From: Renibacterium sp043789415
Lineage (GTDB): Bacteria > Actinomycetota > Actinomycetes > Actinomycetales > Micrococcaceae
DNA length: 64,000 nucleotides
Assembly: GCF_043789415.1 (NCBI RefSeq)
Contig: NZ_JBDLLW010000002.1
Span: forward strand, 440,597 to 504,596
Reading direction: 5' to 3'
Shown: piece by piece, positions 24,860-34,709 of the stretch
How positions within the stretch are numbered: position 1 is the stretch's first letter
How the letters are laid out: each line of letters begins with the position of its first letter
Made by a program: the position numbers and the translations under genes
The notes under the pieces: model-generated
Databases searched by the model: none
Told to the model about the DNA's origin: nothing
The model's input: the letters and a program-made list of their open reading frames with translations, nothing else

Positions 24860-25021
24860 CTGATCACGCTTTCTTCGGTTGTACTGACTCTCATGCTCCT
24901 GAGTGCTACGTTACCGTCCGAGGAAGAGCATCCACGGTAATTCGATTCGCAAGCACCGCGAGCCTTGAAGCTCCAGTAAAGGTCGAAGGTTAGGCTTTCT
25001 GCGGCCTGGATCGCCACCGGC

Positions 25022-27439
25022 TCACAGCAGCGGATTCGCCATCTTCCCGGAGAACTGCAAGCCTCCTGAAGGGTCCGTCAGATCGAGCATCTGCTGATTA
25101 TTCCTCAGCTGCAAGCGGTTCAGGCAGGAGAAGTCGAACTCCTCGATGAAGAAGTCATAGCGCTCGAAAGCCGTGAGCAACTCCGGCCGCTCCAGCAGGA
25201 TCTCCTTCCGGTAGCTTCTCAGCGATTCCGCCACCTGAGCCCAAAAGGCCTGCTCACTGAGCAACCCTTCACGGTCGAAGATCTCGGCGAGGAAGCGGAA
25301 GAAGCAGTCGAAGACATCGGTGAAGATGGCTAGTGGGCGCTCCGTCAGCGGAATCTGATGCTTGATCCGATTAACCGCTTCAGGTACCTCAAGAGAGTCA
25401 TCGAGCAACGAGATCTCCTCGGCGATGTCCTTCATAATCGCCCTCACCGGCAGCCCGTCTTTGAGCACCAGGATGACGTTCTCGCCGTGCGGCATAAAGG
25501 CCAGCTCGTAGCAGACCAAGCAGTGCACCAAAGGCTGAAGATAAGCACGCAAATAAGCTTGCAGCCACTCTTCCGGGCGTACCGCTGCGCGCCGGATATA
25601 AGCCCCGACCAGGCTCTCACCTCGCGCATCGAGATGCAGTAAGGAAGCCATGGTGGCGAGGGTCTCCCCCGATCCGAGCTGCGACAGCGGGCTCTCCCGC
25701 CAGAGGGCTGAGAACATCTTCCGGTAAGCCGAGCTCGCCGGCGCGGCAGCTTCCAGATAGCGATTGTGATAGCCGATAGCGGCGATCTCCCGCAGGATCA
25801 CCAGCCCCCGTGATTGCAGCGTCTGGTCCTTGGCCACCAGCTCGTGCAGCCAGTCGTTGATCGCCGGGGTGTCCACCATGTATTCCGGCGAGAGCCCGCG
25901 CATGAAACCCATATTGAGCACTGAGATGGCTGTCTTCAGGTAGCTGCGCTCGGGCTTGGACGTGTTGAAGAAGGTCCGGATCGACTGCTGCGCCTGGTAC
26001 TCGTCCTCACTCCGTCCCAGGAAGACGATACGCTGCTGGGCAATTTCGGCGGCGAAGGTGCTCTGCAGCTTGTTCTCCCACTGCCAGGGATGCGCAGGCA
26101 TCAGGAAATAGTCCTGCGGGCTGAGACCCAGCGAGAGCAGCTTCTGCTCGAACCCGAGCCGCTGCACCTCACTGAACTCGGCTTCCATCAATTCCTGGTA
26201 GCTGAGCCCGGCAGAGACCGAGAACACCGCGTGGCTGCGCGCCACGGCCACCCAGACCAGTTGGACGGCGGAGCCAGCCTCCGGGGAGAAGGCCAGGAAA
26301 TCGCTGCCCCCGAAACCGTGCCTGCCGTTATTGGCGACGAAGCAAGGGTGCCCTTCGGTCATCGAACGCTCGATGTTCTGGAAGGCCGCCGGTCCATCGG
26401 CTGCCGCGAGCTGAGCCGCGCTGAGTGTGGAGCGCGCTTGTTTGAAGGCGTGCGAGGTGAGCGTGCTGCTGAGTTCTTCCAGATAAATCGGCAATTGAAC
26501 CGGATTGATGCCGAGCGTCTCGGCGAAATCGGTGATGAATTCCAGAGCATCGAGCGGCAACTCGGCACCCTCGGCATTGAACCTTTGCAGGCTGGATTCC
26601 ACGATCGACCAGTGCTCAAGCCGCATTCGGCGGGCCTTGAACCGGTACTGCTGCCCGGAGGGCGAGCTGAGCTCGTAGTGTTCCCCGTGGTGCACCGGGA
26701 GCAGGATCCGTTCATGGGAGAACTCCGCGATGGCTTTGCGCACCAGATGGCGGTTGGCGCGCTGCCAGCGCTCCGGAGTGAGGTAATCGGCGAGCATCTC
26801 TGCGCTCTCGGTCAGCCCGGGTGAGGTCTTGCCCGAGAGTGCCTGTGCGGCCCGAGAGGCGGCGAAGTTCTGCCGGGTACAGAAATTCAGCCAGGCCTTT
26901 TTATCGGGCAGCGGGATCATAGCCTGCTTGACGAAGCCGACTTTAGCGTTGAGAGCCTGAACTTTTTCATTGCGCACATCGGGTTCCACGACTACGCGGC
27001 GCACCGCTGGGTCGCTGAAGGTATTGGCCATGATGAAGTGCAGCACCTCGGTAGTGAAACCCGGCCTGACCAGCCCCTCTGCGGGGGCGACCAGGAAGTG
27101 CATGCCGAGATCGCCCCGCTGCACCGGATAGGCCTTGCCCACCGGATCGCTGGCTGGATCGTAGCGTTCGAGCAGGAACGCCGGACGATCGTCGACAAAG
27201 CCCAGGTAGGCATGATGGGTCGAGGACTCGTCGATCTGCCGGTAGGCCTCACGCACCTGCTCAACGCTGTGACCGAGCATTCCCCAGAACCGCGCGCGCT
27301 CCTGGGACACCCAGGAGTGCAATAGCTCGGCGTCGTGCTCGGGGCTGAAGCGTCGTAGGCTAAAGCGCAGCGCGTTCGGCCGAGTCTCCTCCGCAACTGG
27401 CACTCGATCCAAAACGGTCTCTGGCTTGGGGGCGTTCAT
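25022..27439 (-). CDS. Fused siderophore acyltransferase (GNAT) and IucA/IucC synthetase (DesC-DesD type)
   Basis: This 805-residue protein joins two steps of hydroxamate siderophore synthesis. Residues about 20-200 are a GNAT acyltransferase of the IucB/RhbD/DesC type (ALRFSLRRFSPEHDAELLHS, RVVVEPDVRNEKVQALNAKV). Residues about 220-800 are an NIS synthetase with the IucA/IucC core (EGHPCFVANNGRHGFGGSDF, MPAHPWQWENKL) and FhuF-like end (FMPHGENVILVLKDGLPV). In Streptomyces these are separate genes desC and desD. Its ATG overlaps the hydroxylase stop by four bases. The product is probably a desferrioxamine-like compound; whether acyl or succinyl units are used cannot be read here. Confidence 0.85.
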   Translation of the reverse strand: MNAPKPETVLDRVPVAEETRPNALRFSLRRFSPEHDAELLHSWVSQERARFWGMLGHSVEQVREAYRQIDESSTHHAYLGFVDDRPAFLLERYDPASDPVGKAYPVQRGDLGMHFLVAPAEGLVRPGFTTEVLHFIMANTFSDPAVRRVVVEPDVRNEKVQALNAKVGFVKQAMIPLPDKKAWLNFCTRQNFAASRAAQALSGKTSPGLTESAEMLADYLTPERWQRANRHLVRKAIAEFSHERILLPVHHGEHYELSSPSGQQYRFKARRMRLEHWSIVESSLQRFNAEGAELPLDALEFITDFAETLGINPVQLPIYLEELSSTLTSHAFKQARSTLSAAQLAAADGPAAFQNIERSMTEGHPCFVANNGRHGFGGSDFLAFSPEAGSAVQLVWVAVARSHAVFSVSAGLSYQELMEAEFSEVQRLGFEQKLLSLGLSPQDYFLMPAHPWQWENKLQSTFAAEIAQQRIVFLGRSEDEYQAQQSIRTFFNTSKPERSYLKTAISVLNMGFMRGLSPEYMVDTPAINDWLHELVAKDQTLQSRGLVILREIAAIGYHNRYLEAAAPASSAYRKMFSALWRESPLSQLGSGETLATMASLLHLDARGESLVGAYIRRAAVRPEEWLQAYLRAYLQPLVHCLVCYELAFMPHGENVILVLKDGLPVRAIMKDIAEEISLLDDSLEVPEAVNRIKHQIPLTERPLAIFTDVFDCFFRFLAEIFDREGLLSEQAFWAQVAESLRSYRKEILLERPELLTAFERYDFFIEEFDFSCLNRLQLRNNQQMLDLTDPSGGLQFSGKMANPLL

Positions 27440-28875
27440 CGGGCCACCTCTGCTAGTGAAGTCCTGGTTGATCGGGCGTTCTCTGCTGCCATTCTGGCCG
27501 GAGTGTTCTGGGTGAAGGCGGAAGGCTGATCAACGGCGCCGAACTCCTGGAAGGCGATCCGCCGCTCCACGGCGTAGTATTCCCAGCCCAGCACTTCCCG
27601 AATAATGCAAGAGTTACGGTAAGCGCCCATGCCCAGATCCGGAGCGGCAAAACCGTGGCTGTGCAGTTCGGCATTCTGCACGAAGATCTCGCCGGGCTCG
27701 GCGGAGATCGAGTACCAGCGGTCCACCTCGAAACGACCTTCCTCGTCGAAGTTGATCCGCTCCCGCACCCCCGAGAGGAATTCCGGCTCACGGTAGCAAT
27801 AGCCGGTGGCGAAGACCAGTCCCGCGGTCTCCAGTTCGAGGTCGCTCTGCTGTTCGATCTGCCGGAGCCGCACCCGGAAGCCAGCCTGCTCCGAGCTCGC
27901 TGCCTGCACTGCCTCGACCGAGGAATTCGTGATCAACCGGGTGCGCACCGGGCCATCCAGTGAACGCTGGTAGAGCAGATCGTAGATCGCGTTGATCAGT
28001 TCGGCATCGATGCCTTTGTAGAGACCCTTCTGCTCGGCGCCGAGTCGGTCCCGTTCGCTCAGTGGCAGCGCGTGGAAGTAGTCCACATATTCAGGGCTGG
28101 TCATCTCCAGAGTCAGCTTGGTGTACTCCAGCGGGAAGAAACGGGGCGAGCGAGTCACCCAGTTGAGCTGATAACCATGCGCGGGCTGCTCGCTGAGCAA
28201 GTCGAAGTACACTTCGGCGGCGCTTTGCCCGGAGCCCACCACGGTGATCGAACTCAGTTTCTGCAGTTCGGCCTTGCGGTTCAGATAGTCGGCGTTGTGC
28301 AGTGCCAGCGCGCCGGGAAGCGCGACGTCGTGCTCCGCGAGCTCTGAGTTCAACGCCCGCAGCGCGGCCGGTAGGAAGGGCACCGATCCGGTCCCGAGGA
28401 CGAGCTTGCGAGCCTGCAAGAGCTGCGGCCCATCAGGCCCCGTGACCTGGACGGTGTAGCGCCCCTGGGCATAATCCACCGCGGTCACTTCGCTGCTGAA
28501 TCGCACACTGGGCAATTGGGCAGCCACCCACTGACAGTACTTGTTGTACTCCGCCCGCAGCGGGTAGAAGTTCTCCCGGATGTAGAAGGGGTAGAGCCGC
28601 CCTGCGTTCTTGAGGTAGTTCAGGAACGAATACGGCGACGTCGGATCGGCCATCGTCACCAGATCGGCCATAAAAGGCACTTGCAGATGCGCTTCGGAGA
28701 GCATCATGCCGGGGTGCCAGTCGAAACCGGTGGAGCGTTCCAAGAACACCGTCCTCAGTTCGGCGATGGGTTCGGTGAGCGCGGCGAGGCCGAGGTTGAA
28801 AGGCCCGACGCCGATGCCGAGCAAGTCGTACACAACGGGGGCTTCGGACGCGGTTCCGGAAGCAGAAGTAGTCAC
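27436..28875 (-). CDS. Lysine/cadaverine N-monooxygenase (DesB/IucD type)
   Basis: This 479-residue flavoprotein N-hydroxylates the side-chain amine with FAD and NADPH. The FAD motif GVGPFNLGLA lies at 22-31 and the NADPH motif VGSGQSAAEVYFDLL at about 212. The closing motif FATGYCYREP is typical of the SidA/IucD/PvdA family. GTG at 28875 is the start. Context with the decarboxylase upstream and fused synthetase downstream makes cadaverine the likely substrate. Confidence 0.88.
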   Translation of the reverse strand: MTTSASGTASEAPVVYDLLGIGVGPFNLGLAALTEPIAELRTVFLERSTGFDWHPGMMLSEAHLQVPFMADLVTMADPTSPYSFLNYLKNAGRLYPFYIRENFYPLRAEYNKYCQWVAAQLPSVRFSSEVTAVDYAQGRYTVQVTGPDGPQLLQARKLVLGTGSVPFLPAALRALNSELAEHDVALPGALALHNADYLNRKAELQKLSSITVVGSGQSAAEVYFDLLSEQPAHGYQLNWVTRSPRFFPLEYTKLTLEMTSPEYVDYFHALPLSERDRLGAEQKGLYKGIDAELINAIYDLLYQRSLDGPVRTRLITNSSVEAVQAASSEQAGFRVRLRQIEQQSDLELETAGLVFATGYCYREPEFLSGVRERINFDEEGRFEVDRWYSISAEPGEIFVQNAELHSHGFAAPDLGMGAYRNSCIIREVLGWEYYAVERRIAFQEFGAVDQPSAFTQNTPARMAAENARSTRTSLAEVAR

Positions 28876-28878
28876 GGT

Positions 28879-30549
28879 TCAGGATTCTTTCGAGACGGGA
28901 GCGGAATCGGTGGGGGAAGCGCTCGGTTCGGTGGACGAGTTGAGGCTCGCGGCATGGCTCAAGGTCCTGCCGTGGCCGCGGAGCAATTCAATGACAGCGC
29001 GCAGATCCGCTGCCGATGCCTCAGGGTTGAGCAGGGTGAATTTCAGATAGGCAGCCCCCTTGAAGACGGTGCCAGCCACCACCGCCTCGCCGGAGGCGAA
29101 GAGCCTGGCCCGGATCTGCTGATTGAGCCGGTCGAGCTGGGATCCGCTCCAGAAGGCAGCCGGTGAAGAGCTGGACGGACCTTCGGGGCGGGGCAGGTAG
29201 CGGAAGACCAGGGTGCTCAGCGCGGGTTCGGCGACGACTTCGAATTCCGGGTCGTCCTGCAGCAGGCGGTAGACCTGATGGCTCAGCTCCACGATCCGGT
29301 CAATCATCGCCCCCACCCCCTCGGCACCCAGCACTCGCAGGGTCAACCAGAGCTTGAGCGCATCGAAGCGCCTGGTGGTCTGAATTGATTTATCCACCTG
29401 GTTCGGGATCTCTGCCCGAGCAGCAGAAGCCGGGTTGAGATAGTCGGCGTAGTAGGTGACATAGGAGAGGGACTCCCGGCTTCGCACCAGAACCGCGGAG
29501 GAGGACACCGGCTGGAAGAAAGTTTTGTGGTAATCCACGGTGATCGAATCTGCCAGTTCGATACCGGATAAACAGTCACGGTGCTTCACCGAAGTGATCA
29601 GACCACCGCCATAGGCGGCGTCGACGTGGAACCACGCATCGTAGTGCTCAGCGAGTTCGGCAATCCCCGGCAAAGGGTCGATCGAACCGAAATCGGTGGT
29701 ACCCGCGGTGCCCACCACTGCCATCGCTTGCAAGCCTGCGGCCTCGCACTCGGCGAGCGCTTGGCGCAGCGCCGCGAGATCCAGCCGCTGCTCGGCGTCC
29801 ACCTTGATCGGAACCACCGAGTCGTAGCCCAGGCCCAGCATGGAGGCGGATTTCTGCACTGAGAAATGCGCCAGCTCTGAGGCGAAGATTCGGAATCTAT
29901 CCAGGATCAGCGGCAGGCGCGGCGCTTCACCTTCAAAACCCGGCAGACCGGCGTCGTACTTCTCGCGAACTCCGGCGACCGCGTGGTTCCGTGCCATCAG
30001 CAAAGCTTGCTGGTTCGACTGGCTACCCCCTGAGGTGAAGACGCCGTCCGACTGCTCACCGAGGCCCAGCCGGGCGGCGGTCCAGTCGATTAACTTGCGT
30101 TCTATCAGGGTTGCCCCGGCACTTTGATCCCAAGTGTCCATCGAGGAGTTCAGCGCACTCAGCACCGTCTCTCCGGCGAGCGCCGGGATCACCACGGGGC
30201 AATTCAGATGAGCTGCATAGCGCGGGGGGTGGAAATACACGGCATCGCGCAGATAGGTGTCCTTGAGTTCCTCCAGGGCCGGTTCCAGACTGTGCAACGG
30301 CTGGTCGAGATCCACCCGGTCCACCACCTCTTGGACCTGTCGTGGGGAACGCCCGGTAAAGGGCCTGTCGGTCTGCGCGATCTTCTCCGCGACCATGGTC
30401 GCTGCTTGGATCACGCTGGAGAGATATCCAGAACTGGTGCGCTGCTGGAAGAGGTGGTCGGTGACGTCCACCTCTTCCGCAGCGACGCGGTAAGAGGTAC
30501 TAGCTTCGGTCGGATCGAGAGTGCTCTGATGCGCGGATGAACCTGGCAC
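28879..30549 (-). CDS. PLP-dependent decarboxylase (DesA type, lysine to cadaverine)
   Basis: This 556-residue group II PLP decarboxylase is the first enzyme of the siderophore operon. Motifs: FHPPRYAAHLNCP near 110, TSGGSQSNQQALL, VVGTAGTTDFGS, FHVDAAYGG, and the PLP lysine in DSITVDYHKTFFQPV (about residue 340). It should produce cadaverine from lysine, although related enzymes act on diaminobutyrate or aromatic amino acids. The GTG start has GAAGG seven bases upstream. The iron box at 30572-30590 lies in its promoter. Confidence 0.87.
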   Translation of the reverse strand: MPGSSAHQSTLDPTEASTSYRVAAEEVDVTDHLFQQRTSSGYLSSVIQAATMVAEKIAQTDRPFTGRSPRQVQEVVDRVDLDQPLHSLEPALEELKDTYLRDAVYFHPPRYAAHLNCPVVIPALAGETVLSALNSSMDTWDQSAGATLIERKLIDWTAARLGLGEQSDGVFTSGGSQSNQQALLMARNHAVAGVREKYDAGLPGFEGEAPRLPLILDRFRIFASELAHFSVQKSASMLGLGYDSVVPIKVDAEQRLDLAALRQALAECEAAGLQAMAVVGTAGTTDFGSIDPLPGIAELAEHYDAWFHVDAAYGGGLITSVKHRDCLSGIELADSITVDYHKTFFQPVSSSAVLVRSRESLSYVTYYADYLNPASAARAEIPNQVDKSIQTTRRFDALKLWLTLRVLGAEGVGAMIDRIVELSHQVYRLLQDDPEFEVVAEPALSTLVFRYLPRPEGPSSSSPAAFWSGSQLDRLNQQIRARLFASGEAVVAGTVFKGAAYLKFTLLNPEASAADLRAVIELLRGHGRTLSHAASLNSSTEPSASPTDSAPVSKES

Positions 30550-30571
30550 GGGGAAACCTTCGCCTTCTAAG

Positions 30572-30590
30572 TTAGGTAAGACTATCCTTA
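30572..30590. promoter_or_regulatory. DtxR/IdeR/DmdR-type iron box
   Basis: TTAGGTAAGACTATCCTTA matches the consensus TTAGGTTAGCCTAACCTAA at 15 of 19 positions and lies 23 bases upstream of the decarboxylase start. It should repress the siderophore operon when iron is sufficient. Confidence 0.8.
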
Positions 30591-30637
30591 CTTAATTTAA
30601 AAGTGCTGGGCAATGCCGCGACGCAAAGTGTGAGGAG

Positions 30638-32008
30638 TCACACAGCCGTGGGTTCCTTGGCCGGTTGCTCGAAGTGATCATCGGTGTTCATGGTGGCTTC
30701 ATCGAAGGGCTCTGCTCCGCTGAGTACCCGATCCACCTTAGGCCGATCGATCTCCTTCACCCAGGTACCCATCAGCACGGTGGCCACGGCATTTCCGGTG
30801 AAGTTAGTCAGCGCCCGAGCTTCTGACATGAACCTGTCGATGCCGACGATCACACCGACGCCGTTCAGCAAGTCCGGCCGGTGTGCCTGCAGCCCGGCAG
30901 CCAGGGTGGCCAAGCCGGCCCCGCTCACGCCGGCGGCACCCTTGGAGGCGATGATCATGAAGACCAGCAGGGAGATCTGTTCCCCCATGTCCATCTGCAC
31001 ACCCATGGCATTGGCCACGAAGAGCGAGGCCATGGTCAAGTAAATCGCGGTGCCATCCAAGTTGAAGGAGTAACCGGTGGGCACCGTGACGCCGACCACC
31101 GGCTTGGAAACCCCGAGGTGCTCCATCTTGGCGATCAACCGGGGCAACGCCGCCTCCGAGGAAGAGGTGGAGAAGATCAGCAGGTACTCACGGCCGAGGT
31201 ACTTCATCAGCTTGAAGATGTTCACCCGAGTGAAGAGGTAGAGCACCCCACCGAGCACCACCGCGATGAAGACGATGCAGGTCAGATAGAAGCCGATCAT
31301 CAGTACAAGCATTGACTGCACAGCCTGGAAACCGGTAGCGCCCACCACAGCGGCAATGGCGCCGAAGGCTCCGATCGGAGCGAGCCACATCACCATCATC
31401 AGGATCCGGAAGACCAGGGCCTGGGCGACTTTGACGGCGCGCAGGATCGGCTCCCCGGATTTGCCCATCCGCTGGACGGCGAAGCCAACCAGGATCGCCA
31501 CGAAGAGGGTCGGCAGCACCGGGATGCCCGGCGGAATGATCTCGATCAGGAAGTCGAAGAGCGCATTGCCGGTGCCACCGCTGCCGGAAGGTTTATAGGC
31601 CTGCAGTTTGAGGCCCTCCCCCGGGTGCAGGAAGTTGCCCACCACCAGGCCGATCGCCAGCGCAAAGGTGGACATCACCAGGAAGTAGATCAATGCCAGA
31701 CCGCCGACTTTGCCGATGGTCACCGCCTTGGCGATCGAGCCGATGCCGGTCACGATGGTGCAGAAGATCACAGGTGCGATGAGCATCTTAATCAGATCGA
31801 CGAAAATATCACCGAGCGGCTTGAGCGCGGTGGCGAAGTTGCTGGTCGGGGTCTTGGGATCCGCGGTGGCCTGACCGATCAGTCCGATCACCACACCGAG
31901 CAGTACCGCAGCGATAACCGCGATATAGAGCCAATGGGTTTTGTCCAAGCCGCGTTTCCGCCCCGTCTGCGGCTTGGCTGCTGTTGATTCTCCACGTTGA
32001 GAACTCAT
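30638..32008 (-). CDS. dctA: C4-dicarboxylate:cation symporter (DctA family)
   Basis: This 456-residue membrane transporter of the SLC1/DAACS family has eight or more hydrophobic segments starting at about residue 27 and the conserved VTVPTGYSFNLDGTAIYL motif near residue 310. It should import succinate, fumarate, malate or related acids. It is divergent from a CitA/DcuS-type two-component system, which normally controls such transporters. The C-terminal tail is acidic and variable. Confidence 0.85.
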   Translation of the reverse strand: MSSQRGESTAAKPQTGRKRGLDKTHWLYIAVIAAVLLGVVIGLIGQATADPKTPTSNFATALKPLGDIFVDLIKMLIAPVIFCTIVTGIGSIAKAVTIGKVGGLALIYFLVMSTFALAIGLVVGNFLHPGEGLKLQAYKPSGSGGTGNALFDFLIEIIPPGIPVLPTLFVAILVGFAVQRMGKSGEPILRAVKVAQALVFRILMMVMWLAPIGAFGAIAAVVGATGFQAVQSMLVLMIGFYLTCIVFIAVVLGGVLYLFTRVNIFKLMKYLGREYLLIFSTSSSEAALPRLIAKMEHLGVSKPVVGVTVPTGYSFNLDGTAIYLTMASLFVANAMGVQMDMGEQISLLVFMIIASKGAAGVSGAGLATLAAGLQAHRPDLLNGVGVIVGIDRFMSEARALTNFTGNAVATVLMGTWVKEIDRPKVDRVLSGAEPFDEATMNTDDHFEQPAKEPTAV

Positions 32009-32081
32009 GTCTTCCTCTTGCCTTTCTCTCTTCGGCCTCAGTTAGGCTGGTGATCGCGCAACTCTCAGCCTGCCTATGATT

Positions 32082-32095
32082 GTGACTGGGGTCAC
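32082..32095. promoter_or_regulatory. Inverted repeat in dctA/two-component intergenic region
   Basis: GTGAC-TGGG-GTCAC lies between the divergent dctA and sensor kinase genes. It could be a response regulator site; the arms are only 5 bp. Confidence 0.3.
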
Positions 32096-32158
32096 TATTG
32101 CGTTCATATTGTTCATGGCCATTATCCATTTGCGGCCGAGGTTTTCGGGGAGGCAGCT

Positions 32159-33757
32159 ATGCGAGGCTGGAGCATTGCTCGGCAGCTCTTCCTCGGATCC
32201 CTACTCTTCGTCACGGTGATCACCAGCCTCGTCGTACTGCTGGCCTTCCTCGATTCGCGGGATCATGCCTATGCTCAGGCCGAGCGGAATAGCACGGCAA
32301 TAGCCACCACCCTGGCGGATTCGCCGCTGCTGCAAACAGCCGCCGCCTCCGCCGACCCCTCGGCGATCTTGCAGCCCTACGCTGAGGCGGTACTGGTCGG
32401 CACCAAGGTCGATTTCATCACCATCATGGCTCCGGATCGTACCCGCTGGACGCATCCCGACCCGAGCCAGATCGGCAAACCTTACATCGGCTCAGTCGAT
32501 CAGGCGCTCGCCGGGCACACCTTCACCGAAATCGCGGCCGGCGTCCTCGGCCCTTCCGTGCGCAGTATCGTGCCAGTCAAGGATTCGGCCGGCAAAGTGG
32601 TGGCCATGGTCTCCGTCGGAGTGACCGTGAGCACGGTGGAGATCACCCTGAATGCCAGGATCCCGCTGATCATCGGCTTAGGACTCACGCTGCTCGCGGT
32701 TGGTGGCCTGGTCTCCTGGTTACTGGGGCGCTATCTGCGCCGGATCACTCTGGGCTGGGGGCCGAAACGCCTCGGCCAGCTGTTCTCCTACTACGAATCT
32801 GTGCTGCACTCGGTGCGGGACGGTTTGGTGCTGGTGGATCAGCGGGGTGAACTGGTGATGTACAACGATCAGGCGGCCGATCTGCTCGGGGTTCCTCGCC
32901 CGGCCGAAAAAGCAGAGCCACCCGCCCTGGAGAGCCTGGAATTACCGGACTCGCTCAAAGAGCTGCTGGCCAGTGGACGCAGCGTCCGCGACGAGATCCA
33001 TCTGACCGCGGACCGCCTGCTGGTAGTCAGCCAGGAACCGGCGACCTTGCCCGGCGGGCACCGCACAGGAGGCACTGTGACCACTTTGCAGGACCATACC
33101 GATCTACGCCGTCTAGGAGACGAGCTCCGTTCCTCTCAGACTTTCACCGATGCGCTGCGCGCGCAGACTCATGAGCACGCCAATAGGATGCACACGGTGG
33201 TTTCTCTGCTGGAGTTGGGCCGCACCGAGCAGGCCCTGGCCTTCGCCACCGAGGATCTCAGCCTGAGTCAGCACCTGGTGGACGAGGTGATAGACGCCGA
33301 GAAGGAACCCGTGCTCGCCGCGCTGCTGATGGGCAAGCTGGCGCAAGCCGCTGAGTTGGCCATTGAATTGCGGGTCTCTTGGGACGAAAGCGTCTCACTG
33401 GAACAGGTAGCACCGCATGACGTACTCACCATCGTGGGGAACTTGCTGGATAACGCCATGGACGCCGCAGCACTGACCCCGAGTAGTGCAGCCGCTCGCT
33501 GGGTTTCCCTGGAGCTGCGCCGTGAAGGCGACCAGGCACTGCTCCGAGTGAGCGACAGCGGCCCCGGTGTGGAACTGAGCGATGCCTCGATGATCTTCCA
33601 GCGAGGTTTCAGCACCAAGGAGGCCGATGAAACCGGCCGTGGGATCGGCCTGGCGCTGGTACGTCAGACAGTGCTGCGACTCGGCGGCGAACTCTCTTTG
33701 GATTCCGGTGAGGCGGGGGCCGTGTTCACCGTCCGGCTACCCCTAGCTGCCTTATGA
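32159..33757 (+). CDS. Sensor histidine kinase, CitA/DcuS family
   Basis: This is a 532-residue membrane sensor. TM1 (about 9-30) and TM2 (about 172-195) flank a periplasmic sCache-type domain. A PAS domain follows (HSVRDGLVLVDQRGELVMYN), then the phosphoacceptor helix HEHANRMHTVVSLLEL (about 337) and a GHKL ATPase domain (NLLDNAMDAA, SDSGPGV, GRGIGLALV). Kinases of this type sense citrate or C4-dicarboxylates. GGGGAGG precedes the ATG. The stop overlaps the response regulator by four bases. Confidence 0.9.
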   Translation: MRGWSIARQLFLGSLLFVTVITSLVVLLAFLDSRDHAYAQAERNSTAIATTLADSPLLQTAAASADPSAILQPYAEAVLVGTKVDFITIMAPDRTRWTHPDPSQIGKPYIGSVDQALAGHTFTEIAAGVLGPSVRSIVPVKDSAGKVVAMVSVGVTVSTVEITLNARIPLIIGLGLTLLAVGGLVSWLLGRYLRRITLGWGPKRLGQLFSYYESVLHSVRDGLVLVDQRGELVMYNDQAADLLGVPRPAEKAEPPALESLELPDSLKELLASGRSVRDEIHLTADRLLVVSQEPATLPGGHRTGGTVTTLQDHTDLRRLGDELRSSQTFTDALRAQTHEHANRMHTVVSLLELGRTEQALAFATEDLSLSQHLVDEVIDAEKEPVLAALLMGKLAQAAELAIELRVSWDESVSLEQVAPHDVLTIVGNLLDNAMDAAALTPSSAAARWVSLELRREGDQALLRVSDSGPGVELSDASMIFQRGFSTKEADETGRGIGLALVRQTVLRLGGELSLDSGEAGAVFTVRLPLAAL

Positions 33758-34452
33758 GCGAGACTCAGGCAATTCGGGTGCTGGTGGTTGACGATGAGCC
33801 GATCATGGCGGAGGCTCATGCCTTTTATGTGCATCGGCTGGCAGGTTTCGAACTCGCCGGAGTGACCCATGACGGGCAGAACACTCTGCGATTCGTCAAT
33901 GAGGCCTCAGCCGCTGGTCATCCGGTGGATGTGCTGCTGTTGGATATGAATCTGCCCGATCTGCATGGGCTGGACGTCGCCCGGCGGCTGCGTTCCTCTG
34001 GTCAACCAGTGGACATCATCGCAATCACCGCGGTGCGTGACTTGGAGGTGGTGCGACGTGCGATCTCGGTGGGCATTGTGCAATATCTGATCAAGCCCTT
34101 CAGCTACGCTGCTTTCGCCGAGAAGCTGGAGAACTACCGGCAATTCCGTGAGCAACTCGATACCGGCACGGCACCCTCACAGCAACAGGTGGACCAAGCG
34201 CTCGCCACCCTGCGGGCCCCGGTGGCCGGAGGCCTGCCCAAAGGACTTTCCAGCGGTACGCTGCACGTCGTGGTGGAATTCCTGAAGTCCACGAAGCAGC
34301 CGATCTCGGCTCAGCAACTCACGGAGGCCACCGGCATCTCCCGGGTCACCGCCCGACGCTATCTGGAATACCTCGCGGATCAGGGATCGGTGCGGCGGGC
34401 GCCGCGGTACGGCAGCCCGGGGCGCCCGGAGAACGAATACAGCTGGAATTGA
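33754..34452 (+). CDS. Response regulator, CitB/DcuR family
   Basis: This 232-residue regulator has a receiver domain with DDE at 13-15 and the phosphorylatable Asp64 in LLLDMNLPDLHG. A C-terminal helix-turn-helix (ISAQQLTEATGISRVTARRYLEYL) of the DcuR/CitB type follows. It is the partner of the preceding kinase and probably activates dctA. Confidence 0.9.
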   Translation: MSETQAIRVLVVDDEPIMAEAHAFYVHRLAGFELAGVTHDGQNTLRFVNEASAAGHPVDVLLLDMNLPDLHGLDVARRLRSSGQPVDIIAITAVRDLEVVRRAISVGIVQYLIKPFSYAAFAEKLENYRQFREQLDTGTAPSQQQVDQALATLRAPVAGGLPKGLSSGTLHVVVEFLKSTKQPISAQQLTEATGISRVTARRYLEYLADQGSVRRAPRYGSPGRPENEYSWN

Positions 34453-34547
34453 GGACGCCGTCCGGGCCGAGTCGATCAACGCAACCTGACCCATCACGCA
34501 AGACGTCCGTGATACAGGCTGAAACAAGTCAAGTAAGTAACGATAAA

Positions 34548-34682
34548 ATGCCGGACTGGCGCAAAAATATCCAAGAAAAACCCGACCAGCCCTGGACCAC
34601 CAAACCCAGCGAAGCAGGAAATGATCGTCATTTATCCACGGCTGAGCTGAAGAAGGCAAGCGCTAACCACACAAAAATCTAA
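34548..34682 (+). CDS. Possible 44-aa small protein
   Basis: ATG at 34548 opens a 44-codon frame rich in Lys, Asn and Thr (MPDWRKNIQEKPDQPW start, KKASANHTKI end). It has no good ribosome binding site. It lies in the AT-richer stretch that begins after the response regulator. It may be a real small gene of that islet or chance. Confidence 0.25.
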   Translation: MPDWRKNIQEKPDQPWTTKPSEAGNDRHLSTAELKKASANHTKI

Positions 34683-34709
34683 GAATAAAACCTCGAACAA
34701 AACAATGCA

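Noticed and set aside
25022..27439. Reading the siderophore gene as two separate genes
   Set aside because: The frame is continuous through the linker at about residues 200-220, with no internal stop or strong internal start, so a fusion is the better reading.
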